From Oscillospiraceae bacterium (GTDB lineage Bacteria; Bacillota; Clostridia; UBA1212), in contig SVJA01000006.1 in NCBI GenBank assembly GCA_015069195.1, positions 54,432 through 118,431 of the forward strand: DNA of 64,000 bases. Direction: 5' to 3'. How positions within the stretch are numbered: position 1 is the stretch's first letter; each line of letters opens with the position of its first letter. Shown here piece by piece: positions 26,172-35,753 of this stretch. The translations under genes were made by a program, and so were the position numbers. A model generated the notes under the pieces. That model saw nothing but the letters and a program-made list of their open reading frames with translations. It was not told where the DNA came from and did no database searches.

Positions 26172-28067
26172 TCAGTCGAGCTCTTTTTTTCCGGTGTAGA
26201 GCTCGTAATATCTTCCTTTTTGTTTTAAAAGGTCATTGTGATTGCCGCGTTCGATGATTTCACCGTGTTCGAGTACCATAATGGCATTAGAGCTTCTTAC
26301 CGTGGAAAGTCTGTGTGCAATTACGAAAGTGGTGCGGTTATTCATGAGCCGGTCCATCCCTTTTTCAATATGTTTTTCCGTTCGTGTATCGACAGAGCTT
26401 GTTGCTTCGTCGAGTACAAGTATCGGTGCTTTTGATATTGCCGCACGTGCTATGTTAAGGAGCTGTCTCTGTCCTTGTGAGAGATTTGCACCATCTCCTT
26501 CGAGCATTGTGTTATAACCGTCAGCGAGTCTCAGAATAAAACTGTGAGCGTTTGCTGCCTTGGCTGCTTCAATAACTTCCTTGTCAGTGGCGTCAAGTCT
26601 TCCGTATCTGATGTTTTCCATAACGGTACCGGTAAAGAGATGAGTATCCTGAAGAACCATTGCGATATTTTTTCGCAAGTCTGCAAGGGGTATATCTTTG
26701 ATATCTATCCCGTCTATGGTTATCTTTCCGGAGTTGATTTCGTAAAAACGGTTGAGAAGGTTTGTAACGGTGGTTTTTCCTGCACCGGTAGAGCCGACAA
26801 ATGCTATCTTTTGCTCGGGTTTGGCGTACAATGATATGTTCTTTAAAACAGTCTTTTCGGGTGTGTAGCCGAATGTTACGTTTTCAAGAACTACATGACC
26901 TTTAATGTTGTCAGCTGAAAAACTTGCATTTTCGCTGTCTGTTTCGGGTGTTGCATCCATTATTTCAAAAACTCTTTCTGCTCCGGCAAGTGCTGAGAAT
27001 ACCGTTGACATTTGGTGAGAAAGCATATTTATAGGCATAGAAAACTGTCGTGAGTAGTTACAGAAGATGGAAAGACCGCCTATATCAAAACCTCTGAAAA
27101 GGCAGAGCAGACCACCGACACCGGCTACAACAGCATATGATACTTGGCTTGTGTTACCCATGATAGGTCCCATTATGCCGCCGAAGAACTGCGCCTTGAA
27201 TTGTTTGTCACGCATATCATCATTGAGAAGTTCAAATTCTTCCACACATGTATCTTCGTGATTGAAAACTTTTACAACCTTGCTGCCTGTAACGCTTTCT
27301 TCTATGTAACCGTTTATAGCTCCTAGTGCCGCTTGCTGCTTTGAATGGTATTTTGATGAATATTTACCGATAGCAGCGCCGCCTTTTATGAAGATAGGTA
27401 TGAAGCAGACCACCATAAGAGTGAGCCAGACATTTGTGAAGAGCATCATTACGAATGTTCCTACAAGTGTAATACTTCCGGAAATAAGACTTGTAACGGT
27501 GCTGTTTATCATCATTTCTATATTGTCGATATCGTTTGTGAAACGTGACATTATTTCACCTGTGGAGTTTGTATCGAAGTATTTTACCGGTAACTTCTGG
27601 AGTTTTACAAACAGATCGTTTCTTATTTTCTGCACTGCGTTCTGCGAAATGTGGAGCATTATACGGCTTTGCAGATAAGAAGATATTACGCCGAGGAGGT
27701 ATATGCAAATCATTATTGAAAGGATTTTTGCAAGGTTATCTATTCTTTCTGTAGCAGTGGAGGAAATGTCTGTTATGTTGTTTATAATCGGTCTTGCGAT
27801 ATAGGAGCCGACAAGTGAGGTTCCTGTGCTGAAAAGCATAAGGAAAAGAACGAGTATTAGAGGTGCTGTGTATGCTGTTATATACGAAACCAATCTTTTT
27901 GCGGTTTTCTTGGCATTCTTCGAAGGCGGAGTTTTTACTCCTCGCATCCCGGGACCAACCGGTCCTCTTCTTGGTCCTCCGGGCCCCGGCATAGCTACAC
28001 CGATTGTTCTTTTTTCGGAAGTATGACTGTTGTATCTTTTCTGAAGATCTTGGAGTGTTCTTTTCAT
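26172..28067 (-). CDS. ABC exporter subunit with intact ATPase site (heterodimer partner B)
   Basis: A type IV ABC exporter half-transporter of 631 residues: a Gly/Pro/Arg-rich cytoplasmic N-terminal extension (about residues 25-50), six membrane helices, then a nucleotide-binding domain with Walker A GSTGAGKTT (about 420), signature LSQGQRQ (about 525), Walker B LVLDEATSSVD (about 549) with the catalytic Glu, and H-loop IAHR. Its partner is encoded directly upstream and the stop and start overlap as TAATG, so translation is probably coupled. The pair resembles LmrCD/BmrCD-type multidrug exporters; substrates are unknown. Regulation is likely through the MarR protein at the head of the operon. 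Confidence 0.92.
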   Translation of the reverse strand: MKRTLQDLQKRYNSHTSEKRTIGVAMPGPGGPRRGPVGPGMRGVKTPPSKNAKKTAKRLVSYITAYTAPLILVLFLMLFSTGTSLVGSYIARPIINNITDISSTATERIDNLAKILSIMICIYLLGVISSYLQSRIMLHISQNAVQKIRNDLFVKLQKLPVKYFDTNSTGEIMSRFTNDIDNIEMMINSTVTSLISGSITLVGTFVMMLFTNVWLTLMVVCFIPIFIKGGAAIGKYSSKYHSKQQAALGAINGYIEESVTGSKVVKVFNHEDTCVEEFELLNDDMRDKQFKAQFFGGIMGPIMGNTSQVSYAVVAGVGGLLCLFRGFDIGGLSIFCNYSRQFSMPINMLSHQMSTVFSALAGAERVFEIMDATPETDSENASFSADNIKGHVVLENVTFGYTPEKTVLKNISLYAKPEQKIAFVGSTGAGKTTVTNLLNRFYEINSGKITIDGIDIKDIPLADLRKNIAMVLQDTHLFTGTVMENIRYGRLDATDKEVIEAAKAANAHSFILRLADGYNTMLEGDGANLSQGQRQLLNIARAAISKAPILVLDEATSSVDTRTEKHIEKGMDRLMNNRTTFVIAHRLSTVRSSNAIMVLEHGEIIERGNHNDLLKQKGRYYELYTGKKELD

Positions 28068-29848
28068 TACTCATTCACCTCCGATTTGCCAATCTGTGAA
28101 TAATATATTTCCTGGTATTCGGTGTTGGATGCTAAAAGTTCTTCGTGTTTTCCGATACCTGTTATGATACCGTTATTCATAACAATGATTTTGTCAGCCT
28201 CAATAACCGACGAAATACGCTGTGCGATAATAATTTTAGTGGAGTTGTTGAGTTCGGTTTTGAATGCTTCACGTATTTTTGCTTCGGTGGCTGTGTCTAC
28301 CGCCGAGGTGGAGTCGTCGAGTATCAGAATTTTCGGCTTCTTTAAAAGCGCTCTTGCGATACAGAGCCTTTGTTTCTGACCGCCTGAAACGTTTGTACCG
28401 CCTTGGTCGATATCGTGTTCATAGCCTTTTTCAAAATCTTTTATGAAGATATCTGCCTGTGCGTGGTCGGCAGCTGCCTCAATTTCAGCATCAGTTGCGT
28501 TTTCGTCGCCCCACAGGAGGTTGTCTTTAATCGTACCAGAGAAAAGAAGGTTTTTTTGCAGAACCATACCGATACCTTCACGGAGATTGAAAAGAGAGTA
28601 GTCTTTTACGTTTATACCGTCAACGAATATATCACCTTCATCAGCATCGTACAGTCTCGGAATCATAGACACAAGCGTGGTTTTGCCGCAACCGGTAGAA
28701 CCGATTATGCCGACAGTTTCACCTGCATTGATCTTTAATGTGATGTCAGACAAAACTTTTTCTTCACTTGTTTTGTAATAACGGAAGCTGACATTTTTAA
28801 ATTCAATGTCTCCGTTCAATATTTCAATATCTTTTTTAGTTGCATTTTCGTCGCTTATATCGATTTTTTCGTCAAGTACTTCTACGATACGTTTGCCCGA
28901 TGCGAGTGCTCTTGAAAGGTTTATGAAAAGCATTGTAACCATCATAAGAGAGGAGAGTATCTGTGTCACGTATGTAATGAAAGCACTGAGTTCACCTGCC
29001 GACATAGTTGTATTTACAACCATGTTGCCGCCGAACCAGAGTATTGCAACAGAAGTAAGGTTCATCAGAATTGTCATAACAGGAGAGAGAAATATCATAA
29101 GAAGCATTGCTCTCAAACCGGCTCTTTTGAGGTTTGCGTTTGCCGTAGCAAATTTTTCTGTCTCGTAATCTTCTCGTACGAAAGATTTTACAACGCGGAC
29201 ATTTGTTATGTTTTCCTGTGCAACTGTATTCAGTTCATCAATTCGGGTCTGCATTTCTGAGAAACGTGAGAAACCTTTGCCGATAATTATCAATATACAA
29301 ATAATAAGAATTACTATCGAAATTGCTATGATAGATGTCAATTTAGAATTTATTGTAAGTGACATTATAAAAGCACCGATAAGCATACCAGGAGAGCGGA
29401 GTGCCATTCGAAGGAGCATATTCACAAAGTTCTGAAGTTGCGTGACATCGTTTGTAAGTCTTGTTACCAAAGAACCAGTAGAAAATTTATCAATGTTTGA
29501 GAAAGAAAACTTCTGTACTGTTTTATATACATCGGAACGAAGGTCAGCTGCAAAGTTTACTGACGCTTTTGCCCCGAAGTATGCACCGCCGATACCGCCG
29601 AACATCATAATAATAGCTGTAAATATCATAAGTACCGTCATTGCAATGATAAAGTTCTTGCCTGTACCGACCGTATCATTGATGAATTTTACTATTCCTG
29701 TTGCTTCTTTGTTGTAATAACCGTAGTCGATAATGAGCGACAAAAACTTAGGCATCAGAATTTCGCCGATAACCTCAATAATCATACACAAAGGTCCTAT
29801 AATGAAATAGGGCAGGTAAGGTTTTATGTATTTGAACCATCTTTTCAT
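28067..29848 (-). CDS. ABC exporter subunit with degenerate ATPase site (heterodimer partner A)
   Basis: Half-transporter of 593 residues with six membrane helices and a nucleotide-binding domain. Walker A GSTGCGKTT (about 383) and signature VSGGQKQ (about 487) are intact, but Walker B ends ILILDDSTSAVD with Asp in place of the catalytic Glu, and the H-loop reads IAQR with Gln in place of His. These changes mark the degenerate site of heterodimeric exporters, which pair with a subunit carrying the consensus site; that subunit follows immediately. The ATG overlaps the marR stop codon (ATGA), and the three genes form one unit ended by the hairpin at 26125. Confidence 0.92.
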   Translation of the reverse strand: MKRWFKYIKPYLPYFIIGPLCMIIEVIGEILMPKFLSLIIDYGYYNKEATGIVKFINDTVGTGKNFIIAMTVLMIFTAIIMMFGGIGGAYFGAKASVNFAADLRSDVYKTVQKFSFSNIDKFSTGSLVTRLTNDVTQLQNFVNMLLRMALRSPGMLIGAFIMSLTINSKLTSIIAISIVILIICILIIIGKGFSRFSEMQTRIDELNTVAQENITNVRVVKSFVREDYETEKFATANANLKRAGLRAMLLMIFLSPVMTILMNLTSVAILWFGGNMVVNTTMSAGELSAFITYVTQILSSLMMVTMLFINLSRALASGKRIVEVLDEKIDISDENATKKDIEILNGDIEFKNVSFRYYKTSEEKVLSDITLKINAGETVGIIGSTGCGKTTLVSMIPRLYDADEGDIFVDGINVKDYSLFNLREGIGMVLQKNLLFSGTIKDNLLWGDENATDAEIEAAADHAQADIFIKDFEKGYEHDIDQGGTNVSGGQKQRLCIARALLKKPKILILDDSTSAVDTATEAKIREAFKTELNNSTKIIIAQRISSVIEADKIIVMNNGIITGIGKHEELLASNTEYQEIYYSQIGKSEVNE

Positions 29849-30300
29849 TTAATATCACCGTCGCTTTCTGCTCGGATAGAGGATTGCATCTTCAAAATAA
29901 GAGTTCTGAGCATATTTAGTTCCTCTCCGGAAATGTTTTCAAATGTTTCTGCTTCTGCGGCATTAAAGATATCAACAGATTTTTTTACTACATCCAGACC
30001 TTTATCGGTAAGTTTTAAACTGTTGTATCTTGCATCGTTCGGATTGTTTATTTTGCAGACAAAACCTTGTGTTTCCAGTTTCTTTACCGTTGCAGATACG
30101 GCAGCCTCACTGATGCCGTAATGTCCGGAAATATCCTTTTGTGTAACGTTTCCGTCATTTTTCGAAATATACATAAGTGCCATATGCTGACTTCTGTGAA
30201 TTCCTAGTTTGTTTATTTTGTTTTCTACACGTGAGTGATGCATTCTTGACATTTTCATAAGTTCACACATTACTTTATGTATTTCTTCGCTGTTGTGCAA
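29845..30300 (-). CDS. MarR-family transcriptional regulator
   Basis: A 151-residue winged-helix repressor. The DNA-binding region reads VTQKDISGHYGISEAAVSATVKKLETQGFV, followed by the wing (NDARYNSLKLTDKG), typical of MarR proteins. The start is taken as TTG at 30300 because GAGGTG stands six bases upstream; an ATG 24 bases further upstream would place this site inside the coding sequence. It heads the operon for the heterodimeric exporter and probably represses it. A palindrome covers the transcription start region. The inducer is unknown; a toxic compound exported by the pump is the usual case. Confidence 0.88.
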   Translation of the reverse strand: MHNSEEIHKVMCELMKMSRMHHSRVENKINKLGIHRSQHMALMYISKNDGNVTQKDISGHYGISEAAVSATVKKLETQGFVCKINNPNDARYNSLKLTDKGLDVVKKSVDIFNAAEAETFENISGEELNMLRTLILKMQSSIRAESDGDIK

Positions 30301-30319
30301 TTTCTTCACCTCAAATAAA

Positions 30320-30356
30320 AACACTTAACGAGTTGATAGTTAACCCGTTAAGTGTT
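30320..30356. promoter_or_regulatory. Candidate MarR operator
   Basis: Perfect 11-base arms AACACTTAACG (30320-30330) and CGTTAAGTGTT (30346-30356) surround an inner imperfect palindrome of the form GTTnAnnnTnAAC. It overlaps the -10 box and covers the start point and leader, so occupancy should block transcription. Confidence 0.65.
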
Positions 30357-30382
30357 ATAACGCTATACTATTTTAAAGTCAA
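30354..30382 (-). promoter_or_regulatory. Promoter of marR and the ABC exporter genes
   Basis: On the minus strand TTGACT (30382-30377), 17-base spacer, TATAAC (30359-30354). Confidence 0.65.
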
Positions 30383-30398
30383 GTATTTTTACCATAAA

Positions 30399-31181
30399 TT
30401 AAGCGATAAACATCTGTACAAGCATCAGACCGTAGGTGGGGCTTACGCAAATTCCGATACCGGTGTCTGTATAAGTTGAGTTGAGAATATTTGCTGCGTG
30501 TCCGGAGGAATTCATCCATGCGTAAAAAGCGCCCTCAACTGACTGATTACCTGCGATGTTTTCAGCGGCTGCTCTGAAATTTATGCCGTAGCTTTTAATC
30601 ATTTCAAAAGGAGTACCGTAGATTTTAGAATTATGGTCAAAATAGTTATTCTCGACCATATCCTGTGCTTTATGAAGTGCGACTCTTGAAAGCTCGGTAT
30701 TCAATTTGAGTTCTTTAAGTCCGTTCTGTTTTCTGGTATTGTTAATTAAATTGAGCAGAGTTATTTCCGGTGTGTTTCCCGTGTTGTTTTCAGTTATATC
30801 GGATTCACTGTCTTTGAAATGAAGATATTTTTCGCTCACGCATCCTATATAACCGTCGTTATCAGTGTGAACAACATACCAGCCGTTGATTTTTGTAATA
30901 ATTGTTACCGACTGGTCTTTTTTTAATACTTTGATGATGTTGTAGTCTGTTGACGGACCGCAACGAAGGTTAAGCATATCCACGGACACATATGCAGTGA
31001 ATTCATCCCCGACAATAAAATCTGAACTTGTCTGCTGTGTAAACTCGTCATTTTTATCGTCTTCGCTTATCAAAGATGGAATTGAAACATTTTCTTCGCT
31101 TGCATTTGCAGTCATCGCAAAAAAGGTCAAAGCGGTTACGGTCATCATAATAAGTGACAAAAGTCTTATTTTCTTTTTCAT
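30399..31181 (-). CDS. Secreted CAP-domain protein with SH3 module
   Basis: The 260-residue product has a signal peptide (about 28 residues ending MTANA), an SH3-like domain (about 52-105: VDMLNLRCGPSTDYNIIKVL...WYVVHTDNDGYIG) and a C-terminal CAP/SCP domain of the YkwD type (about 138-260: LLNLINNTRKQNGLKEL, VENNYFDHNS, AAENIAGN, WMNSSGHAANILN). Such proteins are cell-wall associated in Clostridia; their biochemical role is not settled. The ATG at 31181 is set by CGGAGG upstream; an in-frame extension to 31298 would cross the divergent promoter. It ends close to the marR promoter region but is transcribed in the same direction, with no obvious terminator seen. Confidence 0.88.
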   Translation of the reverse strand: MKKKIRLLSLIMMTVTALTFFAMTANASEENVSIPSLISEDDKNDEFTQQTSSDFIVGDEFTAYVSVDMLNLRCGPSTDYNIIKVLKKDQSVTIITKINGWYVVHTDNDGYIGCVSEKYLHFKDSESDITENNTGNTPEITLLNLINNTRKQNGLKELKLNTELSRVALHKAQDMVENNYFDHNSKIYGTPFEMIKSYGINFRAAAENIAGNQSVEGAFYAWMNSSGHAANILNSTYTDTGIGICVSPTYGLMLVQMFIA

Positions 31182-31254
31182 GTAATACCTCCGAACTGAT
31201 TTATTCGGATTTAGTTTTGCTTTTATTTTGATTTTTATACATATATTTGAATTC

Positions 31255-31282
31255 TTGACTAAATTTTCAGTGCGTATATAAT
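31255..31282 (+). promoter_or_regulatory. Sigma-A promoter of the phosphodiesterase-mscS unit
   Basis: TTGACT (31255-31260), 16-base spacer, consensus TATAAT (31277-31282). It places the transcription start after the upstream TTG/ATG codons at 31282-31287, which rules them out as starts. Confidence 0.7.
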
Positions 31283-31320
31283 TGATGTGTGATATCAAGT
31301 TGAAGGTGTGGTGCAGGTTA

Positions 31321-31794
31321 TTGCGAATTGTTGTTTTATCGGATTCTCACGGTGCTGCAAAGATGTTAGATGACATTATAGCCTTTGAAAAACCGGATTG
31401 TTTTATATTTTGCGGTGATGGTATAGGAGATGTATTGAAAATATGTGACAAATATCCATATCTTTATTGCCATATTGTCTCCGGAAATTGCGACAGAACA
31501 GATAATTTTCCGTTGTTCAAAGAGTTTGAATTATGCGGAAAGAACTTTTACATAACTCACGGACATCACGAATTTGTAAAAAGCGGTTATATGAATCTTG
31601 CTTCGCGTGCGCTTAACTACGAAACTGATATTGCATTGTACGGTCACACTCATATACAGGCATGTGATAAATTCGGTGATTTAATTCTTTTGAATCCGGG
31701 CTCAGCATACGAAGGTAATTATGCTGTTGTAGATATTTCTGAGGATTCAGGCAATGTGAAGTATGATTTGAAAAATATAAAGGGGTACAAATAA
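31321..31794 (+). CDS. YfcE/MJ0936-family metallophosphoesterase
   Basis: Small calcineurin-like phosphodiesterase, 157 residues. Metal ligands are seen in VVLSDSHG near the N-terminus, FCGDGIGD, SGNCD, THGHH and GHTH (YGHTHIQ). The start is taken as TTG at 31321, directly before the first family residues (RIVVLSDSHG); earlier in-frame starts precede the predicted transcription start. The mscS gene starts on the base after its stop codon, so the two are translated together. The natural substrate is unknown, as for most of this family. Confidence 0.9.
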   Translation: MRIVVLSDSHGAAKMLDDIIAFEKPDCFIFCGDGIGDVLKICDKYPYLYCHIVSGNCDRTDNFPLFKEFELCGKNFYITHGHHEFVKSGYMNLASRALNYETDIALYGHTHIQACDKFGDLILLNPGSAYEGNYAVVDISEDSGNVKYDLKNIKGYK

Positions 31795-32613
31795 ATGAAA
31801 ATTTTTGATTCTTTATTGCAACAATTGGTTCCGATATTGGTCGATGTATTACTGAAATTACTTTTTGCAGTTCTTGTTTATTTTATCGGATCAAAGCTTA
31901 TAAAGATTATTCTTAAGATTTGGCAGAAGAGTAAGGCTTTTGCGAAAATCGATAACGATGCGGCGCAGTTTCTTACAAGTTGCATAAATATATCATTGAG
32001 AATTTTACTCATTGCAACTGTTGTTATAATCTTAGGGATTCCTACCTCGTCGATAATTGCGGCTCTTGGTTCTGCCGGTCTTGCCATCGGTCTTGCTCTT
32101 CAGGGCGGTCTTTCTAATTTTGCCGGCGGTGTTATTTTGCTTGTGACAAAGCCTTTTCAGACAGGAGACTACATATGTGTCGGCTCTGAGTCCGGTACTG
32201 TTACGTCGATTGATATTTTTTATACAAATCTGACAACCCCTGATAATTGCTCGATTGTTATCCCAAACGGAGTTATCACAAATTCTCCTATAATAAACAA
32301 GTCAAAATTTGATACACGTCGTATAGATCTTATGTTCTCTGTGGAATATGAATCTGATATAGAGAAAGTAAAGTGTGTGCTGTTGAATGTTGCAGACAAA
32401 AACGAATTTGTTTTAAAAGGTGAGAATAAGCCGTTTGCAACTGTTTCGGCTTATGAGGACAGTGCAATAAAACTTTTACTCAGAGTTTGGTGTAAAAGGG
32501 ATAGCTATTGGGATGCAAGTTATTCACTTCAGGAGCAAGTAAAAAAAGCATTTGATGAAAATTCGATTACAATTCCTTTCCCACAGGTCGAGATTACGGA
32601 GAAGAAAAAATAG
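31795..32613 (+). CDS. mscS: Small-conductance mechanosensitive channel (MscS family)
   Basis: Osmotic safety valve of the inner membrane. The 272-residue protein has three N-terminal membrane helices (to about residue 130). The third is the pore helix with the Gly/Ala pattern ALGSAGLAIGLALQGGLSNFAGGV, followed by the MscS beta domain (FQTGDYICVG, NCSIVIPNG) and the mixed C-terminal domain. Length is close to the E. coli protein. It abuts the phosphodiesterase gene with no gap. Confidence 0.95.
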   Translation: MKIFDSLLQQLVPILVDVLLKLLFAVLVYFIGSKLIKIILKIWQKSKAFAKIDNDAAQFLTSCINISLRILLIATVVIILGIPTSSIIAALGSAGLAIGLALQGGLSNFAGGVILLVTKPFQTGDYICVGSESGTVTSIDIFYTNLTTPDNCSIVIPNGVITNSPIINKSKFDTRRIDLMFSVEYESDIEKVKCVLLNVADKNEFVLKGENKPFATVSAYEDSAIKLLLRVWCKRDSYWDASYSLQEQVKKAFDENSITIPFPQVEITEKKK

Positions 32614-32616
32614 GAA

Positions 32617-32646
32617 TTGGTTTTTTGTATGGGTCTATGGTATACT
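32617..32646 (+). promoter_or_regulatory. Candidate promoter of the large dockerin protein
   Basis: TTGGTT (32617-32622), 18-base spacer, TATACT (32641-32646). Confidence 0.5.
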
Positions 32647-32676
32647 TTCTTTGAATGAAAGGATTGGAGGCATAAA

Positions 32677-35505
32677 ATGGTTAAAAGGATTTCTACGGTA
32701 TTTATCGCTTTGTTTGTATTCGTTTCGATGTTTTATACAGCGATTCCGTCAAAAGCTTTTACTGAAGAAGACGCCTATGCATATTCGGCACTGGCGATGT
32801 CCGTCGGTATGCGAAATAAAGACGAGGTTATTGACATATCTGCGTATATGTTGTCGGCGGACTTTGCCGAGCAATTGTACTATGATGTTATATTGTCTGA
32901 TGCATCGTTGTATTTTGTAAAATTAAATTATACAGATACGACTTGTACTTTGAGCGAAGACGGCGAGTATATAGATTCATATAAAATAGAGTACTATTTT
33001 ATCGAAACCGATGTTACGGATGCTATATTTAAGAAACATCTTGATAGGGCTATATCGGAAATTCCGGTTGTGGGTATGCACACGGTTGACCAGATGCTTG
33101 CAATTCACGAATATATTGCAAACAATGTAGACAAAGAAGAGTCTCTCGAAGAAGTTACGGACGAACATCTTTGTTCGACTGCGTACGGTGCTTTGGTGTA
33201 CGGATGTGCAGATTCATTGGGATATGCACTTCTGAATATGGCACTTGCAGAGGCTGTTACCGAGAATGACTGTATAGTTGTTTCCGATGCCGGCAAAACA
33301 GAGTATTGGAATATGTACTTGCTTAACGGAAATTGGTACAACATTGATGTTTATTCGGATGATATAGAGGTCTATTATGTTGACGGAAATCAGAATGTGA
33401 CTGATACATATGTTATCGGTTCAATGCGAAATCACATCTATTTCCTTGAAACGACAACCATTATAAATATGTACGGACATACTTCTCCTGTTGCTTATAC
33501 ATATGGCGGTACGCCTGTTTCTGAGACAGACACGGTTCGTATCAGAATCTGGAACAATATCACATCTCCGATGTTCTATTATGACGGCTATTGGTACTAT
33601 GTATCTCCGTCGTCTCCTGATGTTCTGGTAAAGCGTCTGACAAATGTTGCAGCGATAGCTTCATCGGAAGAAACTGTATTTATGGCAGACGGAAATATCA
33701 TATCTTTTGCTTTGACTTATGACAGCATTTTTTACGCTATAGATACAGGTAGAGTAAAACAGCTTCCGCTTGTTTCGCTGGAACGAAACGATGATTACGA
33801 AACCGATGGTGAAACAGGTTCCGGAGAGGAGCCCGAACAGGGAACGGAAAATGAGCAGCCTCTTACGGAAATAGATATTTATACCGTAGCATCCGATTCT
33901 GAGATTATTGTCGGTATGGGTAATCGTGATGATCGTATTTACTACGAATTGTATAACACTGCAGATGGTTCATATTCATTCTATATGACAGGAGCTTTCT
34001 GTGAGTCTCTTGAATTGCCTTCAGTTGATGAAAATATGATTATTTCCGGTATAGACGGAAATTCAAGAGTTTGGGATCTTTTTGATATTATTTCTAAGAT
34101 CGGTTTTGTGAACAGATATGATGCCTATAATTCGTTAAGTGTTATTTTTGATGAAAAAGAATTGAACCTTGTACAATTTTTATGCACAGGATCAAAGTTG
34201 GTTTTACCTGATGGTACTGAATATACCATAGTTGTCCGCGGCGATGTAATTCCCGGGTCAAATATAAACATAATCGATGTCCTGTCTGTTATGAACTACA
34301 TAAACGGTACTGTGACTGAGTTTACGGATATTCAGGTTCTTGCAATGGATTATGATGGTGCTGACGGTGTAAATGTTGCAGATGTTGCACTTATATATAA
34401 GGCAATGTTTAATGTTGACACGGTAAAAGATACAGATACAAAGTTTGCTATTACCGTAAACAAGGGATTTTCCAAAATCGACGGTGTTACCGTAAATGAG
34501 GCTTCTCACGGTACTAAAATAAACATTGTTGCAGACATACCGGAAGGTATGGTATTCGATAAGTGGATAGTTGTTTCGGGTGATGTGAATATATTAAATG
34601 TAAAGTCTGCAAGTACATATTTTATGATGCCCTATAAAAATGTTGAAGTTACTGCAACTTTCAAGGCAGCATCCGTAACCATAGATAATATTACCTTTGA
34701 AAATGTTTCGGAACGTTACTCGGAAACTGAGGCAAAGGTCATTTCGTTCACAAATACAGGTGAAGTTGTTCTTACTAATCCGTTTGTTTCACTCAGAAGC
34801 GGAAGCGAATATTTTGATCTGATTACTTACTCGCTTCCTTACTACATCGAAAGCGGTGCTACAAACAATACAAGTTACGCTATACAGCCCAAATTGTTTT
34901 TGCCTTACGGTACATATACCGCAGAGATTGTGTTGACCGCAAACGAATTGAAAACTGAAGCAAGTATAATCATCTCTTTTACAGTAGAACATATTTGTTG
35001 CGGAACTTCGATTGCCGGTAAAATTGCTGATTGTACAGAGGACGGATGGCTTAATTACTACAAGTGTTCGTGCGGTAAATATTTTACTGATGAAACTGTT
35101 TCTGTTGAAATATCAGATCTTGAGGCTTGGAAGACGGGCGAAGGCAAGATTCCGGCATATGGTCATATTTGCGGTCTCCTTATTGAACGCGTAGAACCTG
35201 TGCACACTGAAACTGAGTTGACTGACGGTATGGAAGCGCATTATTTCTGTTATATTTGCGGTGAATATCTGGATGAAGAGAAGGTAGTTACTTCTAAGGA
35301 AGCTCTTGTGATTCCTGCTCCTGCGCATACTCATAGCAGATATGACAGTGATGACTTATATCATTGGAGTGTTTGTGAATGCGGAGCCGTTGTGGATGGC
35401 CCAAGCGAAGAACACAGTTTTGGTGAGGATGGTACCGGTACGATTTGTTATGATTGCGGATACGAAAGAATTGTTGATGATTTGGTTACCGATCCGATTG
35501 AATAA
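32677..35505 (+). CDS. Large secreted protein with degenerate transglutaminase-like fold, dockerin pair and Cys-rich repeats
   Basis: Signal peptide (about 27 residues, ending PSKA), then a transglutaminase-like domain: MLAIHEYIANNV, Cys177 in YGCADSLGYA, and WYNID with Asp224. The position of the catalytic His is Tyr210 (TEYWNMYLL), so the triad is incomplete and the domain may only bind. Residues about 522-580 form a type I dockerin pair; the second calcium loop (DYDGADGVNVAD) is canonical and the first degenerate. An MMPYKNVEVTATF segment of the InlB-type repeat fold follows, then a beta domain, and finally three Cys-rich repeats with paired CxC/CxxC motifs (CSCGKYF, CYICGEYL, CECGAV). GGAGG precedes the ATG. 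Its partners are unknown. Confidence 0.82.
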   Translation: MVKRISTVFIALFVFVSMFYTAIPSKAFTEEDAYAYSALAMSVGMRNKDEVIDISAYMLSADFAEQLYYDVILSDASLYFVKLNYTDTTCTLSEDGEYIDSYKIEYYFIETDVTDAIFKKHLDRAISEIPVVGMHTVDQMLAIHEYIANNVDKEESLEEVTDEHLCSTAYGALVYGCADSLGYALLNMALAEAVTENDCIVVSDAGKTEYWNMYLLNGNWYNIDVYSDDIEVYYVDGNQNVTDTYVIGSMRNHIYFLETTTIINMYGHTSPVAYTYGGTPVSETDTVRIRIWNNITSPMFYYDGYWYYVSPSSPDVLVKRLTNVAAIASSEETVFMADGNIISFALTYDSIFYAIDTGRVKQLPLVSLERNDDYETDGETGSGEEPEQGTENEQPLTEIDIYTVASDSEIIVGMGNRDDRIYYELYNTADGSYSFYMTGAFCESLELPSVDENMIISGIDGNSRVWDLFDIISKIGFVNRYDAYNSLSVIFDEKELNLVQFLCTGSKLVLPDGTEYTIVVRGDVIPGSNINIIDVLSVMNYINGTVTEFTDIQVLAMDYDGADGVNVADVALIYKAMFNVDTVKDTDTKFAITVNKGFSKIDGVTVNEASHGTKINIVADIPEGMVFDKWIVVSGDVNILNVKSASTYFMMPYKNVEVTATFKAASVTIDNITFENVSERYSETEAKVISFTNTGEVVLTNPFVSLRSGSEYFDLITYSLPYYIESGATNNTSYAIQPKLFLPYGTYTAEIVLTANELKTEASIIISFTVEHICCGTSIAGKIADCTEDGWLNYYKCSCGKYFTDETVSVEISDLEAWKTGEGKIPAYGHICGLLIERVEPVHTETELTDGMEAHYFCYICGEYLDEEKVVTSKEALVIPAPAHTHSRYDSDDLYHWSVCECGAVVDGPSEEHSFGEDGTGTICYDCGYERIVDDLVTDPIE

Positions 35506-35548
35506 AAGTAGTTGTAAATATAATACAGACTAATAGTCTTTTGTTAAA

Positions 35549-35588
35549 AGCGGCGTCCTCTTTTTTGATGGCGTCGCTGAATTTTTTT
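35549..35588 (+). terminator. Rho-independent terminator
   Basis: AGCGGCGTCC pairs with GGCGTCGCT (two G-U pairs), then GAATTTTTTT. Ends the dockerin-protein transcript. The 541 bases from 35506 to 36046 otherwise hold only the small frame below and the valS promoter. Confidence 0.75.
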
Positions 35589-35753
35589 CGCACTGCATGA
35601 CCCATAGAATCAACTTCGCAGGACGTATTGTTCATATTTGTGACAAATTTCCTTGTATGGAAAACTTTGGGAAATAATATATGGGAAATTATGAAAGCCT
35701 CTTTGGTTGTGTTAATCTCCGCTTGTAAAAAATATTTCAAAGGGGAGTTTGAT

